A stretch of DNA of 9,738 bases from Planctomycetales bacterium (GTDB lineage Bacteria; Planctomycetota; Phycisphaerae; SM23-33), in NCBI GenBank assembly GCA_030642005.1, contig DAOWOP010000094.1:1-9738 (forward strand), given 5' to 3'. A program made the position numbers and the translations under genes. This document shows positions 1-6,597 of the stretch, piece by piece. How positions within the stretch are numbered: position 1 is the first letter of the stretch; the number at the start of each line of letters is the position of its first letter. The notes beneath the pieces are model-generated. The model saw nothing but the letters and a program-made list of their open reading frames with translations, did no database searches and was not told the DNA's origin.

Positions 1-995
1 CCGCGAAGGTGCTCCAGCAGCAGCACGCGCATCATCACGGGCTGCGAAATTTCAACACACCTCAACCGCTTGATCGTCGCGGGAGCAACGCGATAGTCCT
101 GCACGACGCCTTTCTGGCTGACATATCGCACGACGTGAACCGTGTTCCTGAAGGCGGCGACGGAAGTAGCAGCCTTGACGATGGCCTCGGCTGCATCGGC
201 CCGCTGCGTCTGCGCCAGCATTGCCGCTGTATCCAGGGCATTCAGCCCCTTCGGTTCGGTGAGTTTTTTGATGTATCCTGGGATGTTGTCGGCGCCGATG
301 TCGGTGAAATCCAAGGCTCCCATCGCCGTCTCGGCCGCTGCGTTGAGCGGGTCGGCTGCGGTGCGGTGATCGACACTGGCGACCGCCGTGGCGCCCCAGA
401 ACGCCGTTGCCGTCGGAGCGTGAAACAGGATCGCCCACGTATTGACCCGGCTGGAGCGGGAATAAACAACCTTGCCGGCGACCGTTCGGCGAACGCCGCC
501 GTGAGGGACCGGCTCGTGATGCAAACCCACCACCAGGACGAATTCATAATCCTCCGAAAAGCCGACTTCAGGAAAGGGCTTTTTGATGACAGAACCGCTG
601 TCTTTATCCTTATCTTCTTCGAGCAGGTCGGGCAGGACGACCTTTTTAGGCCCTGCCTTTTTCAGCGGCTCGACGACGTTTTTCAGCAATTCCGCCTTCG
701 CACCCGTCGGCCAGTAACTTTTCGACGACTCGCCCCCGCCGAAAGGAGATCGGGCGATAACGGCAACGGGGTTCGAAGCCTTATCGAATTTCGCCCATGC
801 CTTAGTCGCCGCGACGCCTCGCCGCCCAGCCTGGACTGACGGCGTTACGTATTCATCCTGAAACTTGTAGAGAACCTCGAAACGCCCCTTATCGATCTTG
901 CGTATTTGCCGCAGGGCCTTGACCTCCGCCGGACCGGCAGCCAGGACCGAACCGGTTATAACCAGGATCGAAAACAGTCCAATCAAACCTCTCAT
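1..995 (-). CDS. Secreted protein of unknown family, C-terminus cut by window edge
   Basis: The open frame runs from an ATG at 995 to the left edge without a stop (331 codons visible), so the C-terminus is missing. The N-terminus MRGLIGLFSILVITGSVLAA is a signal peptide with a short basic start, hydrophobic core and small residues before a likely cut near residue 20. The mature part is mixed alpha/beta and rich in Lys, Val and Ala. It has an acidic patch (LLEEDKDKD, about residue 125), a His-rich stretch (GLHHEPVPHGG, about 157-167) and a W-x-x-L-F-H-A-P-T-A segment (about 187-196). I recognise no domain. A GGAG lies 8 nt before the ATG. The gene starts 30 bp after the restriction endonuclease stop and may be co-transcribed with it, but nothing in the sequence links it to restriction. 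The reading frame is well supported, the function is unknown. Confidence 0.8.
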   Translation of the reverse strand, partial: MRGLIGLFSILVITGSVLAAGPAEVKALRQIRKIDKGRFEVLYKFQDEYVTPSVQAGRRGVAATKAWAKFDKASNPVAVIARSPFGGGESSKSYWPTGAKAELLKNVVEPLKKAGPKKVVLPDLLEEDKDKDSGSVIKKPFPEVGFSEDYEFVLVVGLHHEPVPHGGVRRTVAGKVVYSRSSRVNTWAILFHAPTATAFWGATAVASVDHRTAADPLNAAAETAMGALDFTDIGADNIPGYIKKLTEPKGLNALDTAAMLAQTQRADAAEAIVKAATSVAAFRNTVHVVRYVSQKGVVQDYRVAPATIKRLRCVEISQPVMMRVLLLEHLR

Positions 996-1025
996 GGCGA
1001 TTCTCCGCTCCTTGCGGTCGTACGG

Positions 1026-1679
1026 TCAAAACTCCACGAAGTGTACGGTTTCTTCATCCAGTTTTTCGAGGTTGACGAGGACCTTCGGGCGTCTCGGGTT
1101 ACCGTCGGAATTGCGGAAACCCTCTTGGAATGAGCCGCATTTTATCAACGTCTCGTCTGTAAGCCGGATAAAAGAAATCTGCCGAAGATCAAATGAAACC
1201 TTCCGTAACCTCGACCACGAGCCTCGCTTGATGCGATCGCGAGTGAACTTTGATTCCCCGCCCTTGAATTCTTCATGCCACACTTGAAACGTTCTATCCT
1301 CATCGTTATAAGCGACCTTACCCATAGCGAGAATCAGTCCTACCGCGCCATATTCGCCTATCGCCCTTGCCACCGCCTCGCTGTCGTTGACAACAATCTT
1401 ATGGCTGCTGGTATTCATCGCATGGGCTTTGAAGTCCCAAGGGATTTCACAAAAACCATCGAACTCAACGTGGCCGTACTTTGGGCCTGGAATCTCCATA
1501 ACATCGGTCAATATTGTTTCGCATAAGAATTGGAAGTAAAAACCCATCCACTCCATCTGCTTCCAATGCCGGCCACCTTTATCCCGCATCTCCGTTATAC
1601 ATTTTCTGCCGTCCCATTCCTTCGAGATGCCTGTCTTCAGTATTTCGGCGATTTGTTTGACTGTCTCGTCAAAACTCAC
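1026..1679 (-). CDS. Putative type II restriction endonuclease (PD-(D/E)XK type)
   Basis: 217 residues, starting with GTG at 1679. The GTG overlaps the TGA of the upstream methyltransferase by 4 bp, with GGAG about 7 nt upstream, which supports translational coupling. The likely catalytic core is residues 73-86: FDG, seven residues, then WDFKAH. That gives D74, D82 and K84 in a D-x7-D-x-K arrangement typical of PD-(D/E)XK nucleases, with E54 or E62 in the preceding helix as possible extra acids. It is probably a cytosolic Mg-dependent enzyme cutting unmethylated DNA at the site protected by its partner. The assignment rests on the motif, the size (type II enzymes are often 200-300 residues) and the coupling to a methyltransferase. 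I do not recognise a named isoschizomer family. A nuclease of a non-restriction pathway is possible but less likely. Confidence 0.75.
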   Translation of the reverse strand: MSFDETVKQIAEILKTGISKEWDGRKCITEMRDKGGRHWKQMEWMGFYFQFLCETILTDVMEIPGPKYGHVEFDGFCEIPWDFKAHAMNTSSHKIVVNDSEAVARAIGEYGAVGLILAMGKVAYNDEDRTFQVWHEEFKGGESKFTRDRIKRGSWSRLRKVSFDLRQISFIRLTDETLIKCGSFQEGFRNSDGNPRRPKVLVNLEKLDEETVHFVEF

Positions 1680-2497
1680 ATTGTCTCTCCGAACAAAGAC
1701 ATGCGCTTCGAAACGGCGGCTGAATCGTCATCCTTTATACGATAAAGGCCTTTATCAAGACGCTCCTTTGCGAATTGATAATATTCCTCTACAATCTCGA
1801 ACCCAACATATTGTCGGCCAAGCATGTTACTTACCACAGCCACCTGTCCGGATCCGAGAAACGGGTCCAGTACAGCGTCCCCTTCTTCGCTTGCGTAAAG
1901 AAGGATTTTTTCAATAAGTTCAGACGGCAGTTTCGTCGGTGTTTTCTTGTCCCCGTGCCAGTATTCCCTTTTGATATTCCAGACATCTTCCAGGTCCTGA
2001 TACCGTCGGCTGCCACCCTTTTCTGTTCGGATTTCCTTTGCAAAGCGGGCGCTGTTGAAGAATTTTCTTTTCGAATCGTCCTTGCATACGAACAGGCAGT
2101 GGTAGTGAGAAGTAACGAACTTTCGTTTGCACACGACGCCGAACTGGTATTTCCAGATAATGTGATTGACGGTAACAAATCCGAGATCGTCTATAGCGAC
2201 AAGGATGTCCTTGAGATTGTTCCAGCCGGAAAAGACAAACATACTTCCGGAATTCTTTAGTACACGACGGACTTCTCCCATCCAGCGCAAGGTGAACTCG
2301 CCGTAGTCGTCGGCATGTATTTCATTGTAACCCGTCATCACGCGGGACTGCATACGATTGTAGTTTGTCCTGTGCGCCTTGAAGTCGATAGCAAACGGTG
2401 GGTCGGTGATTACCAGGTCTATCGACTCGGCCGGGAGCTCCTGCATGCCCTCGACGCAATCCATATTGTAAATCTGATTGAACTCGATTCCCGGCAT
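1676..2497 (-). CDS. DNA methyltransferase, beta class (N6-adenine or N4-cytosine), type II R-M system
   Basis: 273 residues, complete. It transfers a methyl group from S-adenosylmethionine to an exocyclic amino group in its recognition site, protecting host DNA from the adjacent endonuclease. The motif order is that of the beta class: catalytic motif IV TDPPF at residues 31-35, a central target-recognition region (about 110-185, with NHIIWKYQFG and VTSHYHC), motif X around KTPTKLPSELIEKIL (about 185-199), motif I DPFLGSG (211-217) and motif II FE (233-234). DPPF/Y enzymes modify A-N6 or C-N4, and I cannot decide which or name the site. The ATG at 2497 has AAGGA 9 nt upstream and a -10 box further up. 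It lies 85 bp downstream of recR and overlaps the nuclease start by 4 bp. Confidence 0.92.
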   Translation of the reverse strand: MPGIEFNQIYNMDCVEGMQELPAESIDLVITDPPFAIDFKAHRTNYNRMQSRVMTGYNEIHADDYGEFTLRWMGEVRRVLKNSGSMFVFSGWNNLKDILVAIDDLGFVTVNHIIWKYQFGVVCKRKFVTSHYHCLFVCKDDSKRKFFNSARFAKEIRTEKGGSRRYQDLEDVWNIKREYWHGDKKTPTKLPSELIEKILLYASEEGDAVLDPFLGSGQVAVVSNMLGRQYVGFEIVEEYYQFAKERLDKGLYRIKDDDSAAVSKRMSLFGETM

Positions 2498-2557
2498 CGG
2501 TGAGGTTCCTTATGTTTGAGTCGCCGACAATAGAAGGTACGTTATCTCCCTTTGGAT

Positions 2558-2563
2558 ATTATA
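2558..2563 (-). promoter_or_regulatory. -10 box upstream of the restriction-modification genes
   Basis: On the minus strand TATAAT lies 61 bp before the methyltransferase ATG, just past the recR stop. No good -35 box is seen at 16-18 bp spacing (GTGAGG at 17), so an activator or a weak promoter is possible. It suggests the R-M pair has its own transcription start and is not only read through from recR. Confidence 0.45.
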
Positions 2564-2582
2564 TCAAGCTGCGCACCAAGCC

Positions 2583-3206
2583 TCACATTTTCCGGCGTTG
2601 GGTGATGGCGTCGGTGAGGATGCTCTTGTTTGCGTATTCGATCTGTCCGCCTGCCGGTAGGCCTCGGGCCAGGCGGGTGATCCTTACGCCGGTGGCTTCC
2701 AGGGCGGCTGCTACGTGCAGGGCGGTCCCGTCGCCGGCGACGTCGGGATTCGTCGCCAGCAAAACCTCCTCGACCCGGCCTGTCGTGAGCGAAGTCGAAC
2801 GGCTTGCACGCACGCGCTCGGCCAGGGCGGCGATTGTCAAATCTTCCGGCTCGACGCCTTCCATCGGTGCGACGTGCCCCATCAGGACATGATACAGCCC
2901 ACGATACGCGCCGGTGGCCTCCAGGGCCAGCAAGTCTTTCGGCTGCTCGACCACGCAGATTGTTGATTTATCCCGCCGGGGGTCGGCGCATATCCCGCAC
3001 AATTCGCCCTCGGCAAGGTTGAAACAGACCTTGCAGGGACGAATCTTCGTTTTGACGTCGCGGATGGCGTCGGCCAGGGCAAAGGCTTCATCGCGTTCGG
3101 ACTTGAGGATATAAAACGCGACCCGCTCTGCCGACCGCGGACCAATGCCCGGCAACTTGCCCAGTTCGCTTATCAGGCGTTCGATTGTTTCGGAGTATCC
3201 AACCAT
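2583..3206 (-). CDS. recR: Recombination mediator protein RecR
   Basis: 207 residues. RecR works with RecO (and RecF) to load RecA onto SSB-coated single-stranded DNA in gap repair. Visible in order: the helix-hairpin-helix LGKLPGIGPRSAERVAFYIL (about 15-34), a zinc site with Cys58, Cys61, Cys70 and Cys73, the TOPRIM start ICVVEQPKDLLALE (about 83-96, Glu87), the second TOPRIM motif ATNPDVAGDGTA (151-162) and the RecR C-terminal stretch TRLARGLPAGGQIEYAN (177-193). The usual length is about 198-200; the excess lies at residues 135-142 (SRSTSLTT), an insertion between ERVRA and GRVEEV where relatives read roughly ERV-x-x-GGVEEV. The start at 3206 fits the family N-terminus, with only a weak GGA about 8 nt upstream. 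It follows ybaB after a 128-bp repeat-filled gap, the standard dnaX-ybaB-recR order. Confidence 0.96.
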   Translation of the reverse strand: MVGYSETIERLISELGKLPGIGPRSAERVAFYILKSERDEAFALADAIRDVKTKIRPCKVCFNLAEGELCGICADPRRDKSTICVVEQPKDLLALEATGAYRGLYHVLMGHVAPMEGVEPEDLTIAALAERVRASRSTSLTTGRVEEVLLATNPDVAGDGTALHVAAALEATGVRITRLARGLPAGGQIEYANKSILTDAITQRRKM

Positions 3207-3216
3207 GTTCGTAGTC

Positions 3217-3331
3217 CGTAATTGGTAATTCGTAATTGGTAATCAGTAATTGGTCAAAAACCACCGACGCTCTGTTACGGATTACTGATTTACCAATTAC
3301 GAATTACGATTTACCAGTTACCAATTACCAG
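3217..3331. repeat. AT-rich short repeat cluster forming a large inverted repeat between ybaB and recR
   Basis: The spacer is made of variants of GTAATTGGTAATTCGTAATT. The left half (3217-3254) carries them in one orientation and the right half (3281-3331) in the complementary one, separated by about 26 bp of unique sequence. The two arms can pair over roughly 35 bp with small bulges. It may act as an intergenic hairpin in the ybaB-recR transcript or be a remnant of replication slippage or repeat spread. No coding potential is seen. Confidence 0.8.
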
Positions 3332-3334
3332 TTT

Positions 3335-3658
3335 TTACATCAACTCTTCCATTCCGGGCAGTTTCATTCCGCCGGTAAGTTCAGCCATTGCTTCAGCGGC
3401 GGCGGCAGCAGCTTGTGCCTGGGCGGCGGCGACAGCGGCTTTGATCATATCCGACAGCATCTCGGCATCACCGTCGGCAAGGACCTCCGGTGCAATTTTA
3501 ATATCCACCAGTTGCATCTTGCCGTTAACCGTAGCCGAGACCGTCATCCCGCCGACGTCGGCGGTGAACTCCGCCGCCGCAAGTTTTTCCTTCATCTCCG
3601 GCAGTTTCGCCTTCATCTGACCGGCCATTTTCAACATCTTGCCTATATCACCGAACAT
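3335..3658 (-). CDS. ybaB: YbaB/EbfC family nucleoid-associated protein
   Basis: 107 residues, close to the family size of 100-110. Members form dimers that bind DNA with little sequence preference and are encoded between dnaX and recR in many bacteria. The N-terminus MFGDIGKMLKMAGQMKAKLPEM is the family helix with regular Met and Lys. It is followed by the strand region GGMTVSATVNGKMQLVDIKIAPEVL (about 36-60, the V-x-V-x-G core) and the C-terminal helix DMIKAAVAAAQAQAAAAAAEAMAELTGG. That helix is unusually Ala-rich, and the tail ends PGMEELM. AAGGA lies 7 nt before the ATG at 3658. The gene is separated from its usual neighbour dnaX by three inserted genes. Confidence 0.95.
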   Translation of the reverse strand: MFGDIGKMLKMAGQMKAKLPEMKEKLAAAEFTADVGGMTVSATVNGKMQLVDIKIAPEVLADGDAEMLSDMIKAAVAAAQAQAAAAAAEAMAELTGGMKLPGMEELM

Positions 3659-3735
3659 TGTGTTTCCTTAAGAAGTCCACGAATTACACGAATGAAAAAA
3701 TCAAAGTGAACCCGCATTTCGCTAAACACAAACTA

Positions 3736-4227
3736 CTACAAAACCCTTCCACCATTCTCGATTACCTTCTTGGCAATGAAATCGCCAATTTCTTCGTTCA
3801 ACACCGTATTAGGAAAAACCCAGAACACCGTCCGCCCATGAAATAGCAACCACATATCGTGGAACTTCCATATCCTATCAAATGCGGACCACTTGCAGTC
3901 CGAACACGTAAGCGAATTCTTTATTTGCAGACCTTCATCAGTAACACGGTATAGCACAAGGCGATTTTCAACTTTAGCCCAACTGGAAATCGATTCCCGG
4001 GCCGCTCTATAATATTGATACAAAAGATAAACGAAAAGACTTAGACCAATCGCCGTACAGAATCCGACGAACCAAGTGTCGCCACTTACGATCTGCGAAT
4101 AAACATAAAGTAGAAATAGACACAGCAGAATAATCAGGCTACCCCACCACCACCATCCGCGCAAACATTTTCTTACAGAAGCTTTTATCAGCTTATCCGT
4201 CATTTCGACCGTTAGTTCTGCTTGCAT
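3736..4227 (-). CDS. Two-TM membrane protein with YcxB-like C-terminal domain
   Basis: 163 residues from the ATG at 4227, chosen because GAGGA lies 9-10 nt upstream and it begins 13 bp after the toxin stop. The longer frame up to 4299 would overlap the toxin gene. After a short N-terminal segment come two hydrophobic helices: about residues 25-46, starting with four consecutive Trp, and about 52-72. A soluble C-terminal half follows (about 85-150) with VLYRVTDEGLQIKNS and WLLFHGRTVFWVFPNTVLNEE. The small beta domain ending in F-W-V-F-P and an acidic helix resembles the YcxB-like family, whose function is not known. Cys108 and Cys111 (CSDC) form one C-x-x-C pair. It may belong to the same transcript as the toxin-antitoxin genes. 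Confidence 0.75.
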   Translation of the reverse strand: MQAELTVEMTDKLIKASVRKCLRGWWWWGSLIILLCLFLLYVYSQIVSGDTWFVGFCTAIGLSLFVYLLYQYYRAARESISSWAKVENRLVLYRVTDEGLQIKNSLTCSDCKWSAFDRIWKFHDMWLLFHGRTVFWVFPNTVLNEEIGDFIAKKVIENGGRVL

Positions 4228-4240
4228 GGGATTTATTTCC

Positions 4241-4537
4241 TCATTGCCAGCCGCGCCACTGTTTTGGATCACGGCTCGCATGGTAAATGGCAATAACAAA
4301 GATTACCTCCCGTTTGATTACGTAGTAAATCCCAAATGGAAATCGCCGAACCACCGCTTTACGGACTTTATTGTGAACGGCAGGAAAAAGTTTGGGATTT
4401 CTTTGAATGAATGCGAGGCGGGAAACAACAGTGCGACGGAATTCCTTGCCCAATCCCGGGCTTCTGTTCTCGTACCAGTGATATGCCTCCATCAGTTCCG
4501 CTTTTGCCACAGGACGGATGATGAGACGGTAACTCAT
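4241..4537 (-). CDS. RelE/ParE superfamily toxin
   Basis: 98 residues from the ATG at 4537, which overlaps the antitoxin TGA in an ATGA junction. A longer frame to 4639 lies inside the antitoxin gene and is not used. Visible: an N-terminal strand (YRLIIRPVAKAEL), two helices (EAYHWYENRSPGLGKEFRRTV and SRLAFIQRNPKLFP), then the strands AVVRRFPFGIYYVIKREVIFVIAIYHASRDPKQW. The FPFGIYY.....VIAIYHASRDP ending is typical of ParE-like toxins found beside the addiction-module antitoxin encoded just upstream. The target (mRNA or DNA gyrase) cannot be told from sequence. The C-terminal H-x-S-R-D-P is intact, so I expect an active protein neutralised by its partner. Confidence 0.9.
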   Translation of the reverse strand: MSYRLIIRPVAKAELMEAYHWYENRSPGLGKEFRRTVVSRLAFIQRNPKLFPAVHNKVRKAVVRRFPFGIYYVIKREVIFVIAIYHASRDPKQWRGWQ

Positions 4538-4767
4538 GCGCTTTGCCTGATTTCTGATATGAGATCTTCCAAAGATGAACCTGCTTCCGGATTGTCCCTC
4601 AAGGCCTCCAAGCGACGATCCAACTCTTCTTTCTGCCAATCCGTCAGTTCGACCGCATCAGGCACGCAAGCGATACTGTCCCAAATGTCCTCAACCAGTT
4701 GGATACGTTCGGCCAGGCTCAGCGCAAGCACATCAGTCATGGAAATGGCTTCTTTGATTTCTTTCAT
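4534..4767 (-). CDS. Addiction module antitoxin (putative addiction module component family)
   Basis: 77 residues if started at 4767. The stretch SLAERIQLVEDIWDSIA (about 18-33), a Trp at 44 and ELDRRLEALRDNPEAGSSLEDLI (48-70) match the small helical antitoxin family (TIGR02574/PF09720) that pairs with ParE-like toxins. It probably binds and masks the toxin and is degraded under stress. It overlaps the toxin start by 4 bp. The start is uncertain: a promoter-like pair places transcription at about 4767, so the first ATG would be almost leaderless, while the internal ATG at 4740 (67 residues, MTDVLALSL...) has AAAGAAG upstream and fits the family length as well. Confidence 0.88.
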   Translation of the reverse strand: MKEIKEAISMTDVLALSLAERIQLVEDIWDSIACVPDAVELTDWQKEELDRRLEALRDNPEAGSSLEDLISEIRQSA

Positions 4768-4773
4768 CCCATC

Positions 4774-4803
4774 AGTATATCAGATTTGAACAGACTTAAA
4801 CAA
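4774..4803 (-). promoter_or_regulatory. Promoter candidate for the toxin-antitoxin operon
   Basis: On the minus strand TTGTTT (4798-4803) and TATACT (4774-4779) are separated by 18 bp, immediately after the dnaX stop. The expected start is about 4767, at the first antitoxin ATG. It would let the inserted TA genes, and perhaps YcxB and ybaB-recR, be read independently of dnaX. Confidence 0.5.
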
Positions 4804-4809
4804 ACAATA

Positions 4810-6597
4810 TCATGCGTTTTCCCCGCTCGTCTGCGGGGTTTGGCGGGTTATGTTTGTTACTGTCCCGTCGAAGAAATCCAGTACGGCCTTTACGGCTGGG
4901 TCGTTGTTTATCTCCGCCCGCTGGGCAGAGGAGATCGCTGCATTTGCGTTGGTTGGTGCGGGTGTGGCTTGACTGTCCGCTTCGCCCGCCGGGACATACT
5001 CGCACACGACAGTTCCCCTGCCGAAAAGTCCGCCCAGGGCAGAGGTTATCGCGTCGTTCATTCGCTCGGCGCATCTCTTACGGATAGGCTCGTGGGCCGA
5101 GTCAAATCCCAGCCGGAGCGTATCGCCGGTCAGCCCCAGCACCTTCGCCGGTCGCAGCAGCCCCGCAACATGTCCCTGGCGATTGCTGTTCAAGGCCGAG
5201 ACGATCGTAGGCCACTGGCCCCGAATGTACTCGGCTGTCCATCGGGGATTTTCCAGCGCAGGTGCGGGCGACGGTGCAGGTGTGGGCGCTGGTGCGGGTG
5301 CATCATTACCGCCCACAGACGGCTGTCTGTGGGGTGCGTTATCAACTGTAACTGGAGGGCTTACGGAAGGCGGTGCTACCGTCTTTTTTTTTTCGCCTGC
5401 GGCAGGGGGCGCGGGGCGTCGCCTTGAGACGTTCTGCGGCGGCGTTCCGCCGCCTGCTAAACTTTCGAGTCTTTCGATCAGGCTGGCGGCATCGACGAAC
5501 TTATCCGCCGCAGCCAGGCGGACGAGCATCGCCTCGACAAGCCCCCGTCCCGATGAAAGCCCGCGAAGGTTTCGCCCGGTCGCCTGGGTCAGGCTGACGG
5601 CCTGGACCAGCGCCGGCAGCGTGAATTTCCCCGCCAGGTCGGCCACGACCTTTTTCTGCGTCTCCGGCAGTTCGATAAGCGGGCTGTCGGCGCCGCAGGT
5701 CGCCGACAGCATCATATTTCGGAACATTTCGCCGACGGCAGAGACCGCCGATTCCAGCGTCAGGCCGGACTGGAGCAGTTCAGCCAGCGCGTCCAGGGCG
5801 ACGGCGGCGTTACCATCGGCGATTGCCGTAACGATGGAGGCCGTCCGTTCGTCCGAAGGCGTGCCTAATATGGTTACAACGTCATCTTCGCCGACCTGAC
5901 CCGCGCCGGCTGCCAGTAACTGGTCCAGAAGGCTCAATCCGTCTCGCATCGAACCGGCGGCTGCGCGGGCGATACGGAAAATCGCTTCGGGAGTTACCTT
6001 TACATCCTCCGATTTGCATATCGACTCCAGATGCTCGACGATTTTGCCTGTGGGTATGTCGCGGAAGTCGAATCTTTGGCAGCGTGAGAGAATTGTAGCT
6101 GGGATTTTTTCCGGCTCGGTTGTCGCGAAGATGAACTTGACGTGTTCGGGCGGCTCTTCGAGCGTTTTCAGCAGCGCGTTGAAGGCGTCTTTGGTTATCT
6201 GGTGTACTTCGTCGATGTAGTAGATTTTGTATCGGCAGCGGGCTGGGCGGTAAATTGCGTTGTCGCGCAGTTCGCGGATATTGTCGATACCGCGATTGGA
6301 GGCCCCGTCTATCTCGACGACGTCTATATCGTCGCCACGGGCGATTGCAAGGCAGGCCTCGCACTCATTACAGGGCGTCGGTGTAGGCCCGTCGGCAGAC
6401 AGGCAGTTCAGCGCCTTGGCGAGGATCCTCGCCATCGTCGTCTTGCCGACGCCCCGCGTGCCGGTGAACAGGAACGCGTGCGCGACCCTGCCGCTCTTTA
6501 TCGCGTTGACCAGCGTGGTCCCGACGTGCTCCTGCCCGACCACCTCATCGAAGGTGGCGGAACGATACTTTCGCGCGAGTACGAGATATTCGCTCAT
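4810..6597 (-). CDS. dnaX: DNA polymerase III subunit gamma/tau
   Basis: 595 residues. This AAA+ subunit of the clamp loader opens and loads the sliding clamp, and the long tau form also bridges polymerase and helicase. Seen in order: MSEYLVLARKYRSATF, Walker A GTRGVGKT (46-53), zinc cysteines C65, C76, C79 and C82, Walker B IYYIDEVH (125-132), ATTEPEKIP sensor region (158-166), and SRC motif LSRCQRFDF (170-178) with the arginine finger. The helical lid and collar domains follow to about residue 375. A Pro/Ala linker (about 393-450, with PAPAPTPAPSPAPA) leads to a C-terminal tau-like domain starting ENPRWTAEYIRGQWP. A run of ten A (codons GAA AAA AAA AAG, residues about 402-405) sits at the linker start. 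Upstream, the start codon abuts an AT-rich repeat whose GGAA is the only SD-like match. It is followed by a TA pair rather than directly by ybaB. Confidence 0.97.
   Translation of the reverse strand: MSEYLVLARKYRSATFDEVVGQEHVGTTLVNAIKSGRVAHAFLFTGTRGVGKTTMARILAKALNCLSADGPTPTPCNECEACLAIARGDDIDVVEIDGASNRGIDNIRELRDNAIYRPARCRYKIYYIDEVHQITKDAFNALLKTLEEPPEHVKFIFATTEPEKIPATILSRCQRFDFRDIPTGKIVEHLESICKSEDVKVTPEAIFRIARAAAGSMRDGLSLLDQLLAAGAGQVGEDDVVTILGTPSDERTASIVTAIADGNAAVALDALAELLQSGLTLESAVSAVGEMFRNMMLSATCGADSPLIELPETQKKVVADLAGKFTLPALVQAVSLTQATGRNLRGLSSGRGLVEAMLVRLAAADKFVDAASLIERLESLAGGGTPPQNVSRRRPAPPAAGEKKKTVAPPSVSPPVTVDNAPHRQPSVGGNDAPAPAPTPAPSPAPALENPRWTAEYIRGQWPTIVSALNSNRQGHVAGLLRPAKVLGLTGDTLRLGFDSAHEPIRKRCAERMNDAITSALGGLFGRGTVVCEYVPAGEADSQATPAPTNANAAISSAQRAEINNDPAVKAVLDFFDGTVTNITRQTPQTSGENA
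5312..5333 (-). other. dnaX: Strong hairpin inside dnaX downstream of the A10 run
   Basis: CCCACAGAC and GTCTGTGGG form a perfect 9-bp stem with a 4-nt loop within the Pro/Ala linker coding region. It begins about 50 nt after the A10 run on the mRNA, farther than the 5-8 nt usual for stimulating ribosomal frameshifting. Its role is unclear and may be only incidental. Confidence 0.6.
5384..5393 (-). promoter_or_regulatory. dnaX: A10 slippery run, likely programmed slippage site in dnaX
   Basis: The mRNA reads GAA AAA AAA AAG, which contains the in-frame heptamer A-AAA-AAG used by E. coli dnaX. At ten A it also resembles the Thermus dnaX A9 transcriptional slippage site. Reading in the -1 frame meets TGA after 13 further codons (GAC GGT AGC ... 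AGT TGA). The other frame meets TAG after CGG. Either would give a gamma-like protein of roughly 405-418 residues ending just after the AAA+ and collar domains. Confidence 0.65.

Noticed and set aside
52..438. Minus-strand frame of 128 codons within the secreted-protein gene
   Set aside because: It lies in a different frame of the same strand, is extremely rich in Arg/Gly/Ser, and conflicts with the better-supported frame running through the region.
9..839. Long plus-strand open frame (276 codons)
   Set aside because: It is antisense to the secreted-protein gene, which has a signal peptide, an SD sequence and sensible composition. The plus-strand product has Arg/Asp-rich shadow composition and no known motif.
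3217..3331. Possible CRISPR array
   Set aside because: Units are very short, nearly contiguous, in both orientations, and have no unique spacers of constant length.
4538..4639. N-terminal extension of the ParE-like toxin
   Set aside because: It would overlap the antitoxin coding sequence in another frame and does not fit the toxin family N-terminus; the ATGA junction supports the start at 4537.
5183..5899. Plus-strand open frame of 238 codons
   Set aside because: It is antisense to dnaX and its Gly/Ala/Ser-rich ends mirror the Pro/Ala linker of dnaX.
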